Assembly: GCF_902167145.1 (NCBI RefSeq)
Contig: NC_050099.1
Location: forward strand, 15,638,434 to 15,702,433
Length of the DNA: 64,000 nt
Reading direction: 5' to 3'
DNA from: Zea mays
Taxonomy: Eukaryota > Streptophyta > Magnoliopsida > Poales > Poaceae
The notes under the pieces were generated by a model. That model saw nothing but the letters and a program-made list of their open reading frames with translations, was not told the origin of the DNA and made no database searches. A program made the translations under genes and the position numbers. The stretch's first letter is position 1. Each line of letters starts with the position of its first letter. This document shows, piece by piece, positions 11,491 through 23,510 of this stretch.

Positions 11491-11969
11491 TGTTGGGGCG
11501 AAGACGAAGACGCCACCCTTCGCTCGATGCCTTTGCCAGCCTCGCTGCACCAACGGAGACAAGACGACTGGTAGACTTACCCTTCGTCCCACGCATCGTC
11601 GGACGAAGGCCTGTGACGAGGTCGTCCCATCTCGCGGCCTCGTCCAAAATGGAGGCCCACGTGCAATCTGGCCCATTGTAACAGGCCCTGCGTGGCCGCT
11701 GCGCATTACGGGCCTGATTTGTAAAGGTCTCCCTGTAATTACAGTCTGTAACCCTGCTTTATGGGAATATTCCGGGGATAACCTAGGCGCCTGAGGGCAC
11801 ATGCGTCCTTAACTCAGGATGCTGGGCACTCAGATACCTATAAATACCCTCGCACAGTGCCCTTGGGAGGCTAGATTAACAGAGCTTTTGCCATCTCGAA
11901 TTGAAACCTTGTTTACATTGCTCTCACTCCCCCGTTGGATCATCTTGCTCGGGAGAGCAAGTACCAACA
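11491..11969 (+). repeat. Tat-1 5' LTR
   Basis: This runs from TGTTGGGGCGAAG to ...GTACCAACA, 479 bp. A TATA box TATAAATA lies at 11839-11846, giving a likely sense start about 30 bp downstream. It is about 97.5% identical by eye to 22352-22829. Confidence 0.92.
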
Positions 11970-11970
11970 T

Positions 11971-11984
11971 TTGGCGCCCACCGT
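11971..11984 (+). promoter_or_regulatory. Tat-1 primer binding site
   Basis: TTGGCGCCCACCGT begins two bases inside the 5' LTR. The same TTGGCGCCCACC start is found in Tat-2 (50945). The TGG start matches a tRNA CCA end; I do not assign the tRNA. Confidence 0.7.
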
Positions 11985-12009
11985 TCGTGCTACGGAAAAA
12001 CCACCCGCG

Positions 12010-13563
12010 ATGGCACCCAAGAGAGCTAGCTCGAAGGCTGACGAGGCTGCGAAGGCAGCACTGCTGGCCGAGAAAAGGGCAAGGCCCTCGTCGACACCAC
12101 CCACCAAGAGGCCACCGAAGACGACGCTCTCAGCAAGAGGCAGCGCAACGAACAACCCACTCCCGAAGGCAGTCTACGCACCTGCAGCTCTGGAGGACAA
12201 CCGCAACTTCCCCCAGGCTTCGCTCCACCGGAGGGCGCGGACGTCATCGAGGACGGCGAAGTCATCAGCGTCTCAGCGGAAGAGCAGCTACAGCTGCGCG
12301 CCTTGCGCATCAAGAACCGCTACCTCCAGAAGCAAAAAGAAATCCTTGAGGCCAAGCGCCAACGTGTGTCTGCACAAGCCAAGGTGCGACAGATGATACG
12401 CGATGAAGAGCAGAAGGCCCTGGAGCTCGAACAAGAGATTGCGCTCATGCAGCGCGAAGGCCACCTCGGCCTGAAACACGACCCTCCCCTACAGCAGCGC
12501 GCACAAGTCGAAGCCCTGTACTTCCCTCAGCACAGCCACACCATCCCACATGCCGCGGCATTCCAAGGTGTCAACTACCTTGACGAGCGAAGTCCCCTGG
12601 CGCCACACCTGCAGTGTCACCATGGCCCGCCAATTTCAGGGCAGGGACTTATCCCAAGTACAACGGCAGCACTGACCCGACATAGTACATCATGAGTTAT
12701 CAGGTCGCCATTGCATCATCCAGAGGGGACGACGCCACCATGGCCAAGTCATTCATCATCGCCCTCGAAGGCCCAGCCCTCACCTGGTACACCAGGTTGC
12801 CCCCACTGTCCATCGACTCCTGGAGAAGTCTCCGGGACAAATTCTTGTTCAACTTCCAAGGGTACCGCCCAGACACCAACGCCTTAGCTGAGCTTTCACT
12901 CTGCAAGCAGATGGAAAAAGAGACTCTGCGGGAGTACTACCACAAGTTTTTGACCCTCAAGTCACAACTGCCTTCGGTCGATGACCAGATCGCCATCCAC
13001 TACGCCATCAGCGGCCTTCGGGCCAGCGTCCTTTACAGCCACTGCATCAGGGATCCACCCAAGAATCTCCAGGAGCTGTATCAGCTATTTGAAAAATACG
13101 CCATATCCGAGGAGCTCCACCAGCGCAAAGTCGAGTCTCAGAGGAAACCCAAAGACACTCCACAGCCCAGCCGCACGTGGACGAGGACCTCGCAGGCAGA
13201 CTCTGGTCGGGACGGCCGCAATCAGCAACAGGTGCACAACATCGCCAACCAGACCCCCGCTGGCGAGGCCCCTCGCCGCCAGGAGTATCCCCCCAGGGCC
13301 GCGGAAACGGAACTCGCGGTCGGGGCCGGGGACGCGCGCAGCAGCCGCGCAGATTTTACTGCCTGTTCCACGGTGAAGACTGCGTCCACCCTACAAGAGA
13401 CTGCCCAGAAACGAAGGCAACCAGAGACAGGATGGCACAAGCGCAACCAGCCGACAACCCTAGAGTTGTCGCGCACACATACCAGCAACCCCTTCAGCCA
13501 TACAACCACGGCCCCGCTCTGCACCCACCGCACCATGCATACCAACATCACCAGGAGGTATAA
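12010..13563 (+). pseudogene. Tat-1 Gag, multiply frameshifted
   Basis: The likely start is the ATG at 12010 (MAPKRASSKADEAAK). The homologous reading moves between frames near 12075, near 12610-12660, and in the C-run at about 13290-13296. An in-frame TAG lies at 12683-12685. Segments include a Glu/Gln/Arg-rich coiled coil (about 12290-12460), the retrotrans-gag core around SFIIALEGPALTWYTRLPP (12746-12802), and an RG-rich tail leading into CLFHGEDCVHPTRDCPE (about 13360-13410), the short cysteine/histidine motif usual in Tat Gags. It ends at TAA 13561-13563. It cannot make a full Gag. Confidence 0.85.
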
Positions 13564-16500
13564 ATCGTACCTCCCCCACCACCACCCCCACACCAGCAAC
13601 AGCAAAACGTCCACTACCACAACCACCCCCAAGCCCCAAAGCAAGAAGACTTCGCCGATCAACCGTATCGTGGAGTCATTCACATGATCACTGGGGGGTC
13701 CAGCGCAGACTTCGACACAAAGCGGCAGAAGAGGGACCATTACCGCAGCGTCAACCACGTCGCCGTCACCGGTCCAGTCGTGCAGACAAAGTGGTCCCAT
13801 GTACCATTGACCTTCGACGCCCGCGACGTCGACCTGCGCAGCGCACCACACATCGACGTCATGGTTATCAACTGCAGCGTGGCAGGATGGGATCTGCACA
13901 AAGTCTTAGTCGACAATGGCAGCCAGGCAGATATCATTTTCTTCCATGCCTTCGATCGCATGGGCATAAGCCACAGTCTGCTCAAGCCTTCGGACAACCC
14001 GTTGTACGGCTTCGGCGGCAAGGGCACCTTTCCTGTCGGCAAAATAGAGTTACCTCTCTCCTTCGGTGTAGCACCCAATGCCCGAAGTGAGCAAGTCACA
14101 TTCGACATCGTCGACATGGTGTACCCGTACAACGCCATAATGAGCCGGGGCTCCATCAACAAGTTCGAGGCAGCCATTCACGGTCTTTATCTGTGCATGA
14201 AGATCCCAGGTCCGCAAGGCGCCATCACAGTCTACGGCAACCAGCAGGCTGAGCGTAACATAGAAAGAGACTTCATTCCTGGGCAAAGAAACATACACTG
14301 CCTCACGGCCCAGTGCGAGGTCCCCGAATCTGCCAGCCCAACCGCCAAAGAACATGACAAAGCACAGCTGCAAAGCAACGACGGGACCAAGACTGTCCCC
14401 CTCGACAAGGCGACACCCAAGCAAACTGTCACCATCAGTGAAGACCTCACTTCGCATGACGAGGAGAGACTCCTCTACTGTCTGTCCAAGAATAAAGACG
14501 TCTTCGCCTGGTCCGCCCTCGACCTGGTCGGAGTCAGTCGCTCCATCATCGAGCACAGCTTGGGAATTGACCCTTCAATAAGGCCGAAGAAACAGCGGCT
14601 GCGCAAGATGTCCGACGAGAAGACAGAGGCCGCCAAGGCTGAGGTACATCGCCTGCTTGAGGCCAAATTTATCGAGCCAATTGCCTACCCTACATGGCTC
14701 GCCAACGTAGTGATGGTGCAGAAGAAGAGCGGCAAATGGCGAATGTGTATCGATTTCACCAGTCTTAACAAGGCCTGCCCCAAGGACAACTTCCCGCTGC
14801 CTCAGATCGACAAAATCGTCGATAGTGCGGCCGGGTGCGAAGTCATGTCACTCCTTGATTGCTTCTCCGGCTACCATCAAATATACATGAAGGAGGAGGA
14901 CAAGGCGAGCACCAGCTTCATAACACCCTTCGGCACGTATTGCTTCATCAGAATGTCGGAGGGACTTAAGAACGCCGGGTCCACTTTCTCTCGGCTCACC
15001 AAAACGGTGCTCGAGGGCCAAGTCGACAGAAATATATTCACGTATGTGGACGACATCGTCGTGGCCAGCAGAAGCAAGGAAGACCATTTGGCAGACCTCG
15101 CCAAAATGTTTGCGAACATGCAGGATGCACGACTTCGCCTGAACCCCGAAAAGTGCGTTTTCGGTGTTCGCCAGGGGAAAATCTTGGGCTACCTGGTGTC
15201 ACACCGCGGGATTGAAGCCAATCCAACCAAAATCCAGGCTATCATCAATATGACGCCCCCGCAGTCAGCCAAAGACGTGCAACGACTGACAGGCAGGTTG
15301 GCTGCCCTCAACAGATTCATCTCCAAATCCGCAGAGCGAAGCGTCCCTTTCCTCAAAACACTCCGCAGCGCAAAAGACTTCGCATGGGGGCTAGAGCAGG
15401 CAGTGGCCTTCGCTTCATTGAAGCAGTACCTGTCAGAATTGGTGATTCTTACAAGCCCCAACCCCTCGCTACCCCTGTTGCTCTACGTCGTGGCTTCGCC
15501 GCACGCGGTCAGCACAGCGCTGGTTCAAGAGCAGAGCAGAGAGGGAACAATCAGGCAATGTCCAGTTTATTATGTCTCCGAAGTACTTACGACATCCAAA
15601 TGTAATATGACAGAACTGGAAAAAATAGTCTATGCAGTTGTTATGGCCTCGCGCAAATTGCGCCATTATTTTGAAGCCTTCAAGGTCCGAGTCACCTCAG
15701 ATAGGGGATTCGGCGAATTATTCAGAAACCCGGAGGCATCAGTCTGGATTGCCAAATGGGCAGCCGAACTCTCCGGCTACCACATCACATTTGAACCCAG
15801 GACAGCTATCAAGTCACAAGTCCTAGCAGACTTCATCGTCGACTGGACTGGGCCAATAACACAGCCAAACCCGCCCGTAGAGAAGGTGTGGACAATCCAT
15901 TACGATGGCGCATGGTGCCATGCGGGGGCAGGCGCCACTGCAGTCATCACTTCACCCACAGGGATCAAGCACAGATACGTAGCACGCCTCAGCTTTGCTT
16001 TAGAGTCCGACAGATGCACTAACAACATAGCAGAATACGAAGCTGTCATCCTCGGCCTTCGCAAGCTAAGGGCCCTCGACGTCACCACCTGCATCATCAG
16101 AACAGACTCCAAGGTAGTCGCCGGCCAAGTAGAGAAAGACTACGCAGCGAAGGACCCCGCACTTATGCAGTACCTCGCAGCTATCCGTAGTCTCGAGAGG
16201 CAATTCAAAGGTTTCACCTTGTAGCATGTGGACTGTGCCAAGAATGAGGAGGCCGACGCATTGGCCAAGGCAGCCGCCAGAGGCGAGGCCCTGCCCTCCG
16301 ACGTATTCTACCATGTCATCGGCACGCCAGCCGTCCGCAGCCCAGAGGGGCTCCAAATAACCAACAAAAGCGAGGGCCACTGCATAGTCAACCTTATCAT
16401 GACCGAAGACTGGCGGGCACCAATAACCCTGTTCCTGCAGGGGTACTATCATCCAACCGACATCAATGAGGCCAAGCACCTCAAACATCGAAGCCGGGAC

Positions 16501-17634
16501 TTCGCACTAATTGAAGGATAGCTTTACAAGAAGGGGGTCAGTCAACCCATGCTTAAATGTGTCACCGAGACCGAAGGCGTCCAAATTCTACGCAAAGTCC
16601 ACAGCGGGACTTGCGGCTCTCACGCAGGGCCTAGGGCCCTAGCCGCAAATGTAATCCATCAAGGTTTCTACTGGCCCGCCATGATCTGCGCCGCAAATCG
16701 GGTCACAAGGTCCTGCGAAGCCTGCCAGACATTTTCTCCATGCTCGGGAAGCCCTTCGCAATTCACGAAGCTAATCGCCCACACATGGCCTCTTCAGCGC
16801 TGGGGCCTGGACATTGTCGGACCCCTACCCACGGCCCAGGGGAATCTCAAGTTCACCTTTGTCGCTGTCGAATATTTTACCAAATGGATCGAGGTGAGGG
16901 TTGTATCCACAATAACATCGAAGACTGCCCAGAAATTCTTCTGGCAAAACATTGTTTGCCGCTTCGGAGTCCCGTCCGAACTCACAGTTGACAATGGCAA
17001 GCAATTTGACAGCCAAGACTTCAAGGATTTCTGCTTCTCCATTGGCACCAAGCTTGCCTTCGCCTCAGTATACCACCCGCAATCCAACGGAGTTGTGGAA
17101 TGCGCAAATGGCAAAATTTTCATAGCTGTCAAGAAGATGCTCCTCGACGATAAAAAGGGCAAGTGGGCCGATTTGTTACCTGAAGCGGTCTGGGCATTAA
17201 ACACGACTGAGTGCAGGGCGACTGGGTTCACCCCTTTCCGCCTTCTATATGGATCGGAGGCCATGACCCCGCAAGAAATAAAACATGAGTCACCACGGAC
17301 AGTCCCGTCAGTCGTCCCCGACGTGGACGAGCCCACTTCGAAGGACCTCATCGATGGAGACCGCGTCTTCGCCCTACAGGCTCTAAACAAATACCAAGCC
17401 CAAACAAAAGCATGGCGCGACCACACAGTCATCCCGAGGGAATTCAGCGAAGGAGACCTCGTACTCGTCTGGACAGCTCGGACAGAGTCCCGGGGCAAGC
17501 TGGAGCCCAAGTGGGAGGGCCCTTTCATCGTCAAGACGAAGGCGTCCCCCAGCGCGTACAGGCTCACAACGCCATCCGGCGAGGACTTGGAGCATTCTTG
17601 GAACATTGATAATCTCCGCAAATTTTTTGTTTGA
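13564..17634 (+). pseudogene. Tat-1 Pol (protease, RT, RNase H, integrase) with two stops
   Basis: This is one continuous frame from the Gag stop to TGA at 17632-17634, in the same frame as the Gag C-terminus, so Gag and Pol are separated only by TAA 13561. Taking M1 at 13684: protease VDNGSQAD near residue 75; RT with the catalytic YVDDIV near 453; an RNase H domain from IHYDGAW (about 737); TAG at 16222-16224 inside RNase H; TAG at 16519-16521 just before integrase. Integrase has a zinc finger (about 16610-16730) and the acidic residues in LDIVGP, VDNGKQFD and NGVVE. Domain order is Gypsy. Two stops make it defective. Confidence 0.93.
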
Positions 17635-18359
17635 CTCCTCAGGGCCAGCTCGCCCTTGTAATTCGCAAAACAATTTTATTCTGGCCCGCACTGTTTTCCT
17701 CCCGGGGGGTGAGGTTTTTAACGAGGCGGAGCCATGTAATATACAAGCGAAAAATCCCCCGCAAAAATCTACGTCGAAAAAAGACCGCATCGACGGTCTT
17801 CGACATTCAACCAATACAAAGTCACCGCGAGGGGCAGCGCTAGCTACCCTTGCGTGCGACACTCCGCGCAAAAGTCACCTAAGGGTGCAGCCAGACTAGC
17901 ACAACAAGTGCGCAAAATCGAAGTCTTCCTCAAAAGACTATCCGCGCAAAAGTCGCCTAAGGGTGCAGCCGGACTAGCACAACAAGTGCGCAAAATCGAA
18001 GTCTTCCTTAAAAGACTATCCGTGCAAAAGCCGCCTAAGGGTGCAGCCGGACTAGCACAACAAGTGCGCAAAAATCAAAGTCTTCCTCAAAAGACTATCC
18101 GTGCAAAAGTCGCCTAAGGGTGCAGCCGGACTAGCACAACAAGTGCGCAAAATCGAAGTCTTCCTCAAAAGACTACCCGTGCAAAAGTCTACACCAAGAA
18201 ACTGTCCGCGCAAAGACCGACTACAGGCGCAGCCGGACCGACATAATAAATGTGCTAGACCAAGTGCGCAACGCCCCTATGGATGTAGCCGGACGCGCGA
18301 AGGCGCACAGCCTCATCATACAAATTATAGTTACACACATACAACGAGGGCATCACACC
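17635..18359 (+). repeat. Tat-1 post-pol spacer with 78-bp tandem repeats
   Basis: After pol, a unit of 78-79 bp starting TCC(G)CGCAAAAGTC repeats at 17863, 17941, 18019 and 18098, with a partial fifth copy to about 18190. The frames open on both strands here encode the repeat and are unlikely to be proteins. Tat-2 has a similar array of unrelated length at the same place. Confidence 0.88.
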
Positions 18360-21300
18360 TTACATAGGTTCAACCTTCGGAATTATTCCCATCTCCCTAT
18401 AGTTAAATAGCATTATCCTAAGCTCCTCACCCTCAAAAAGACTTTGCAACTCCCCCTCACCTACACTCGCCCCAACCGGCGAGGATAACAATTCCCGCTT
18501 GCTAGCCCTACCCACACGAAGCCGACCGCCATCCACCTCACTCACTCTACGCTTCGCCACCGCCCTTCGCCGCCTACGCCCAGCACTCGGACCAGGCAAA
18601 ACTTCAGCATCCATAACACGCGGAGAAGCCTCCGCCGCAGCCACATCCAAGGCCGCAAAGTAATCCAAGTCCTCATCCGAAGACTCTTCCGTCCACTCAA
18701 CCGAGCTCCCAGAGTCATCAAAATCAGAAAACTTAGACGTAGACTCATCCGATTCATTTCCAGCGACCACGGTCGAAGCCGCCACAAAATTAGCAGTAGC
18801 GGTTGCGTGCGCAGGCCCAAAATCCTGAACCTACGCAGCAACCAAGGTTCAGTAACATAGACAAAATTCTCTAACTACCCCACACCCACTAAGCCACCTG
18901 CGAAGACCCAGCCGCCGCCATGGGATCCTCCGCTGCCGGCTCCGTCATCGCCTTCGTTGGGTCCTCTACTGCCAGCTCCGTCGCCGCCTTCGGGGGATCC
19001 CCCACCATCGGCACAGTGGCTGACGACGAGCCTCCACCGGACACAGTAGACGCAGGGGCAGCGAGGGAGCCTTCACCGGTTTCCGGGGGTGGTGCCGGGT
19101 CGACCTCAGCCTCGGCCACCATCGGGTTGGCCTTCGCTTCGGGCTGCGCGCTGTTCAGGGGCCCAAAGTCTTCCACGTCCTCGACACGCGCCATCTACAA
19201 CACAGCACACCGATTCAGCAAGCCCACGTATACCCACATTCAACGACACTAAACAAAAGACAAACTTTACCTGATCCCTCGCCCGGTCAGACCGCTCCCT
19301 AACTACCTCCCGACTGTAGGGGCCCCACATCCGGTCGAAGAGGGCCCCCGCGGAGTCCTTCACCACAGGGTCTTCGACCTTAAAAATCTCGCGCCCAAAG
19401 TCTTCATAGGATCGGTCGAAGACCTCATAGTGACTGCACCCCTCGCGGGACAGCGCGTTCATAGCCCCTTCACATGTAACGAGGGAGGCAAAGGACATGA
19501 ATCCCTCCACGATGGTCGGGAGCGCCAACAATTCCTCTTGCAGCCACTCGAGGAAGCGAAGGCACGCCTCTCGGTCGGGCACCTCGAAGTCAGCAGTCCG
19601 TGCACCCAGCTCGCGGTATGAGTCCACGAGCTGTTTGCGCGTCCGCTCAACTTCCGAGCGCGTAGAGGCCTCGGCCCTCTCCATGCGGGCCTGCAGAGCG
19701 TTGAACCGCACCTCCCATTCCTCAGCGTGTTGGCTAGCGAGACTCCCCTCCACCCGCGCCAATTTGGCCTCCGCCTACGCCGCCTGCGCCTTGGCGATGG
19801 CCTGGTTGGCCTCCCTCCTCTCCTCCACCAGCTAGCACCGGAGGTCCGTCCTCTCGCCCTCCAGGGCGGCCACCTTCTCTGCCAGCTTGCGGCACTTGCT
19901 ATCTGCAGTCGACTTTTCCCGGACGGCGTCAGCGTGCTGCGCCCGAAGCCTCTCGACTTCGGCAGACACATCTGCAGTAAGGGCTCCCGACGCCACGCGG
20001 TCGGCGAAGTCGGCCGCCTAATAGACACACATGAGACCACAATCCCCATGACAGCGGTAAACACCGAAGTCCAGCTCAACTTACTTGACTCAGCTGCTGC
20101 GACGCCTCCCTCAGCCGACGAGACACAGTGCCCGCTTCGTCCTTGACGGTGGTGACCGCCGAAATCTCGCCGCCAGCGCTGAAAGAACCACCCTTCACCC
20201 CAAGCAGCGCGGCAGACGCCGTGGTCGCCACCGCAGGCGGAACAACAACAAGTTGCCCCTCGCCCGATCCTGCAACGTATCACCAGTCAAAAAAATAATA
20301 TATAAAAATGCTTACCAACAAGATAGTCGTCCACGCTAATATTTGTGCCGAAGTCGGCAACGCACTTCCCCGGCGAAGGCAATTCCCGGACCTTCGCAGC
20401 TCCGTCCGGGGCAGACTTGGTTCCGCCGGCGCCGGTCGCCTTCGCGCTCTCCAGCACCTTGCTGGACCTAGGGGCAGCCGGCTTCGCCGTCAGCTTCGGA
20501 TGGCTACCGCCGGGGACGGTAGCCTTCGCAGTCCCTCGCGCCCTCTTCGGCCTAGCTTCGGGGAGCCTGACGACCGCCCGGCGCTTCTGCGCAGCTTCCT
20601 GGCGATCCTTGTTCATCACTGCCGACACAACAACAGCAATATTTCGTCCGTAAGGAAACACTCTCAAGTCACGAGCCATGCGAGACGTAAAAAAGTCTTC
20701 GCCGGCCGCGCGGGGGATAGGAACGTCCTTGGGCCATCGACCCCCGGTAACCTCCAGCATCCGCGCCGAAGCCTCCCGGAGTTCGGGCGAAGACATCCTT
20801 CCCCCGGGGGCCGCGCATGTTCCCATCAACTCCATAGCAAAGCTATCGGAGACCCCCATTTCTCCCACCGCAGTACCTAGCTTCCTCTTTTTAGTGGCTG
20901 GGGCGGCCTCCGGCGCGGGGTCATCCTCAGTCACAGCCGCTGGTTTTTTCCCACGACGATCGACGACGTCCTCCCCAGGGTAACCGCCATACGACAAACA
21001 ATTCAACTCGAAGACCCTATTCAGGCGGTCGTTGGATCCACGTATATCCCAACTCCGTTGGGCCTCCGTCTTCGGCACATAGCGCCCAACAATTCTCACC
21101 GCCCCATCCTCTGCCTCACGCACAACCGTGGCACGATCCCGCCCTCGCAAATCCAAAGCAAAACGCGGACTTCGCACCTTCCGTCCACCCAGGGAGGGCA
21201 TCTCGCGAGGGCATACTTCGCCCAGCGCCCATCCATGCGCCAAAGGCCACACCCCATATCCTATGAATTCCTCAACCAGATCGCGCCCACTACTCGTGCG

Positions 21301-22051
21301 GGCAGCAATCCGAAGGGCCGTCTCATTCTCATCATCCTCCGCCACTTCAAACGACGGGTACGCCACATAATAATGCGAACACATAATGGCGGCAGGGAGC
21401 CCTGGGTGATCCTCGACTTCAGCCTCCGAAACATAAAACCAGTAGTCCCACCAGTTGCCCCACTTATTCCGGGCACAGGGGACCAGCTCCACAACTTCCA
21501 TCGAAGTCTTCCCGGACTTCGACGTGAAAGTGCACGATCCAAATTGCGCAATCTTCTGTCCAATTTTTCTCTTCTGCTAGTGCAGACAGTATTACTTGGC
21601 GAAGACCTCCACCGAAGGCTGGCCGCCATATGACGTCGTTGCCCGGACATACTTCGCCAACGCTACCACGGCATTTGGTGTCAACTGATGAACCTGGACT
21701 TCGAACTTCTGCAAAACCTCCGACACAAAATGATGCGCCGGTAGGCGAAGTCCGGCGATGAAAAACGCCTCAAAAACAACCAATTCGCCCTCGGGCTCGG
21801 GGACCTCCGCCGCCGCTGGGACCCGACCAACCCCGCCGCCAAAATACCCCCAACCGTTGCATATCTTGCACGCGGGCCAACGACATCCGCGACACACCGA
21901 ATTCCACTGTATCACCCAGTCGCAACTCCGCCGCCGCCACAGTGCCCGAGAGATCTTCAGAAGACGCCCTGGCCGTCGGCGTGGTCGCAGCAGATGAGGA
22001 GGAAGACGGCATGGCTACGTACCGTCGACGGCGGCGTGCGGTCTGCTTCAT
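18360..22051 (-). pseudogene. Tat-1 antisense five-exon gene (gypsy-type transposon domain plus coiled coil), broken
   Basis: Minus-strand exons: 22051-20316, 20269-20085, 20017-19271, 19194-18898 and 18830-18360. Introns 1-3 have GT...AG ends with good donors (GTAAGC, GTAAGT, GTAAAG); intron 4 has a weaker GTGGCT donor. Intron 1 is very short (46 bp). All joins keep one reading frame. Exon 1 has an Arg/Ser-rich start (MKQTARRRRRY) and a region resembling the plant putative gypsy-type transposon domain (GELVVFEAFFIAGLRLP; GNWWDYWFYV). Exons 2-3 give a coiled coil, and exons 4-5 an acidic/Ala-Pro-rich tail. Lesions: one extra base in the C-run 21847-21851, stops at 21592-21594, 21577-21579, 19832-19834 and 19775-19777. 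Function is unknown. Extra antisense ORFs are known in Tat elements. Confidence 0.82.
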
Positions 22052-22176
22052 GCGGGCCAGTTCTCCGACGAACAGGAGCAAGGAGGGCAGACGAGCAAGC
22101 GAGCAGTTTGAAAGTGGGGCTAGGGTTTTCGCAGCGCGCAGAAAGGTAAATTTCAATCCGCGCCGCCCCCGCCCCC

Positions 22177-22184
22177 TTTATATA
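22177..22184 (-). promoter_or_regulatory. TATA box for the Tat-1 antisense gene
   Basis: The minus strand reads TATATAAA 126 bp upstream of the antisense ATG (22051) and about 170 bp inside the 3' LTR border. This predicts a start site near 22150 and a 5' UTR of about 100 bases. Tat-2 has the same arrangement at 57673-57680. Confidence 0.72.
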
Positions 22185-22351
22185 CACAGGGCACGACGCT
22201 TCGGGAAACCCGCAATCCAACAGTGCGGCGTCAATCAACGGTCATGTCAAAAACCCCCGCGGAACCACTTCGAGCGAGGGCAGCGTCTCCACCATCTAGC
22301 GATGCCTTCGGCACCAGATGACTTAGTCGAACTGGTCCCTCGGAGGGCAAA

Positions 22352-22829
22352 TGTTGGGGCGAAGGCGAAGACGCCACCCTTCGCTCGATGCCTTCGCTAG
22401 CCTCGCTGCACCAATGGAGACAAGACGACTGGCAGACTTACCCTTCGTCCCACGCATCGTCGGACGAAGGCCTGTGATGAGGTCGTCCCATCTCGCGGCC
22501 TCGTCCAAAATGGAGGCCCACGTGCGATCCGGCCCATTGTAACAGGCCCTGCGTGGCCGCTGCGCATTACGGGCCTGATTTGTAAAGGTCTCCCTGTAAT
22601 TACAGTCTGTAACCCTGCTTTATGGGAATATTCCGGGGATAACCTAGGCGCCTGAGGGCACATGCGTCCTTAACTCAGGATGCTGGGCACTCAGATACCT
22701 ATAAATACCCCGCACAGTGCCCTTGAGAGGCTAGATTAACAGAGCTTTTGCCATCTCGAATTGAAACCTTGTTTACGTTGTTCTCACTCCCCCGTTGGAT
22801 CATCTTGCTCGGGAGAGCAAGTCCCAACA
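22352..22829 (+). repeat. Tat-1 3' LTR
   Basis: This runs from TGTTGGGGCGAAGGCG to GTCCCAACA, 478 bp. It is one base shorter than the 5' LTR near the TATA region. The sequence before it (AGGGCAAA) is not an obvious long polypurine tract. Confidence 0.92.
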
Positions 22830-23456
22830 ACTCTCAACGACTCCTAGCTGCCTTGGGGCTATAAAAGGGACCCCTAGGCGCATGGAGGAGCACACCAAGC
22901 ATTCTCTAAGCATTCCTAAGCACCAAGACTCCAATTCCGCGCATTTGATTCTTTGTAATAGCAACTAGAGCTCCATTTGAGTAGAGAACTCTTCGGGTTG
23001 TGTTGTGAGCTCGAGTTGTGACTTGTGTGCGTGTTGTGCTCTGATTTTGTGTCTTGAGTGCGTTGCTCATCCCATCCTTACTTCCGTGCTTCTTTGTGAA
23101 CATCAAATTATAAGGGCGAGAGGCTCCAAGTTGTGGAGATTCCTCGCGAGCGGGATATAGTAAACAAAGCAAAACACTGTGGTATTCAAGTGGGTCTTTG
23201 GACCGCTTGAGAGGGGTTGAGTGCAACCCTCGTCCGTTGGGACGCCACAACGTGGAGTAGGCAAGTGTTGGACTTGGCCGAACCACGGGATAAACCACTG
23301 TGTCTATCTGTGTTGATCTTCTTGTGGTTATTGTGTTTTGCAAGAACTCCTCTCTAGCCACTTGGCTTTACTGGGCTAACTCCTAATCAAGCTTTGTGGA
23401 TTAAGTTTCAAGTTTTTACAGCATCACCTATTCACCCCCCCCTCTAGGTGCTCTCA
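22830..23456 (+). repeat. Sirevirus A 3' LTR, right piece
   Basis: This holds the TATA box TATAAAAG at 22860-22867 and ends CCCCCCCTCTAGGTGCTCTCA, the standard Sirevirus U5 end. Tat-1 thus sits about 30 bp upstream of the TATA box. The flank after the LTR is ATATA (23457-23461); its TSD partner lies outside the window. Confidence 0.85.
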
Positions 23457-23510
23457 ATATACCTTCTCTTTGAGTTACTATAACGTTGGCTTGTAATATT
23501 ACAAACCCAG

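Larger units (their letters stand above)
11491..22829 (+). mobile_element. Tat-1: Ty3/Gypsy (Tat clade) LTR retrotransposon
   Basis: This is a full-length element of about 11.3 kb: LTR (11491-11969), PBS, gag, pol with integrase after RNase H (Gypsy order), tandem repeats, a spliced antisense gene and LTR (22352-22829). LTR termini are TGTTGG/CCAACA. The LTRs differ by about 12 substitutions plus one indel in 479 bp. It is inserted between the palindrome cluster and the TATA box of the Sirevirus A LTR. The flanks GCTCG and ACTCT match at only three of five bases, so a clean target-site duplication is not visible. Confidence 0.93.

Noticed and set aside
13222..13899. Minus-strand 225-codon frame over Tat-1 gag-pol
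   Set aside because: It is a shadow of the plus-strand protease region in GC-rich sequence; no homology.
17844..18117. Repeat-rich frames on both strands after Tat-1 integrase
   Set aside because: They only translate the 78-bp tandem repeat; the period is a multiple of three, which keeps frames open by chance.
19459..20283. 274-codon minus-strand frame as a gene in its own right
   Set aside because: Its Arg/Pro/Trp-rich reading is out of frame with the spliced antisense gene over 19271-20017, which has the coiled-coil pattern and good splice sites.
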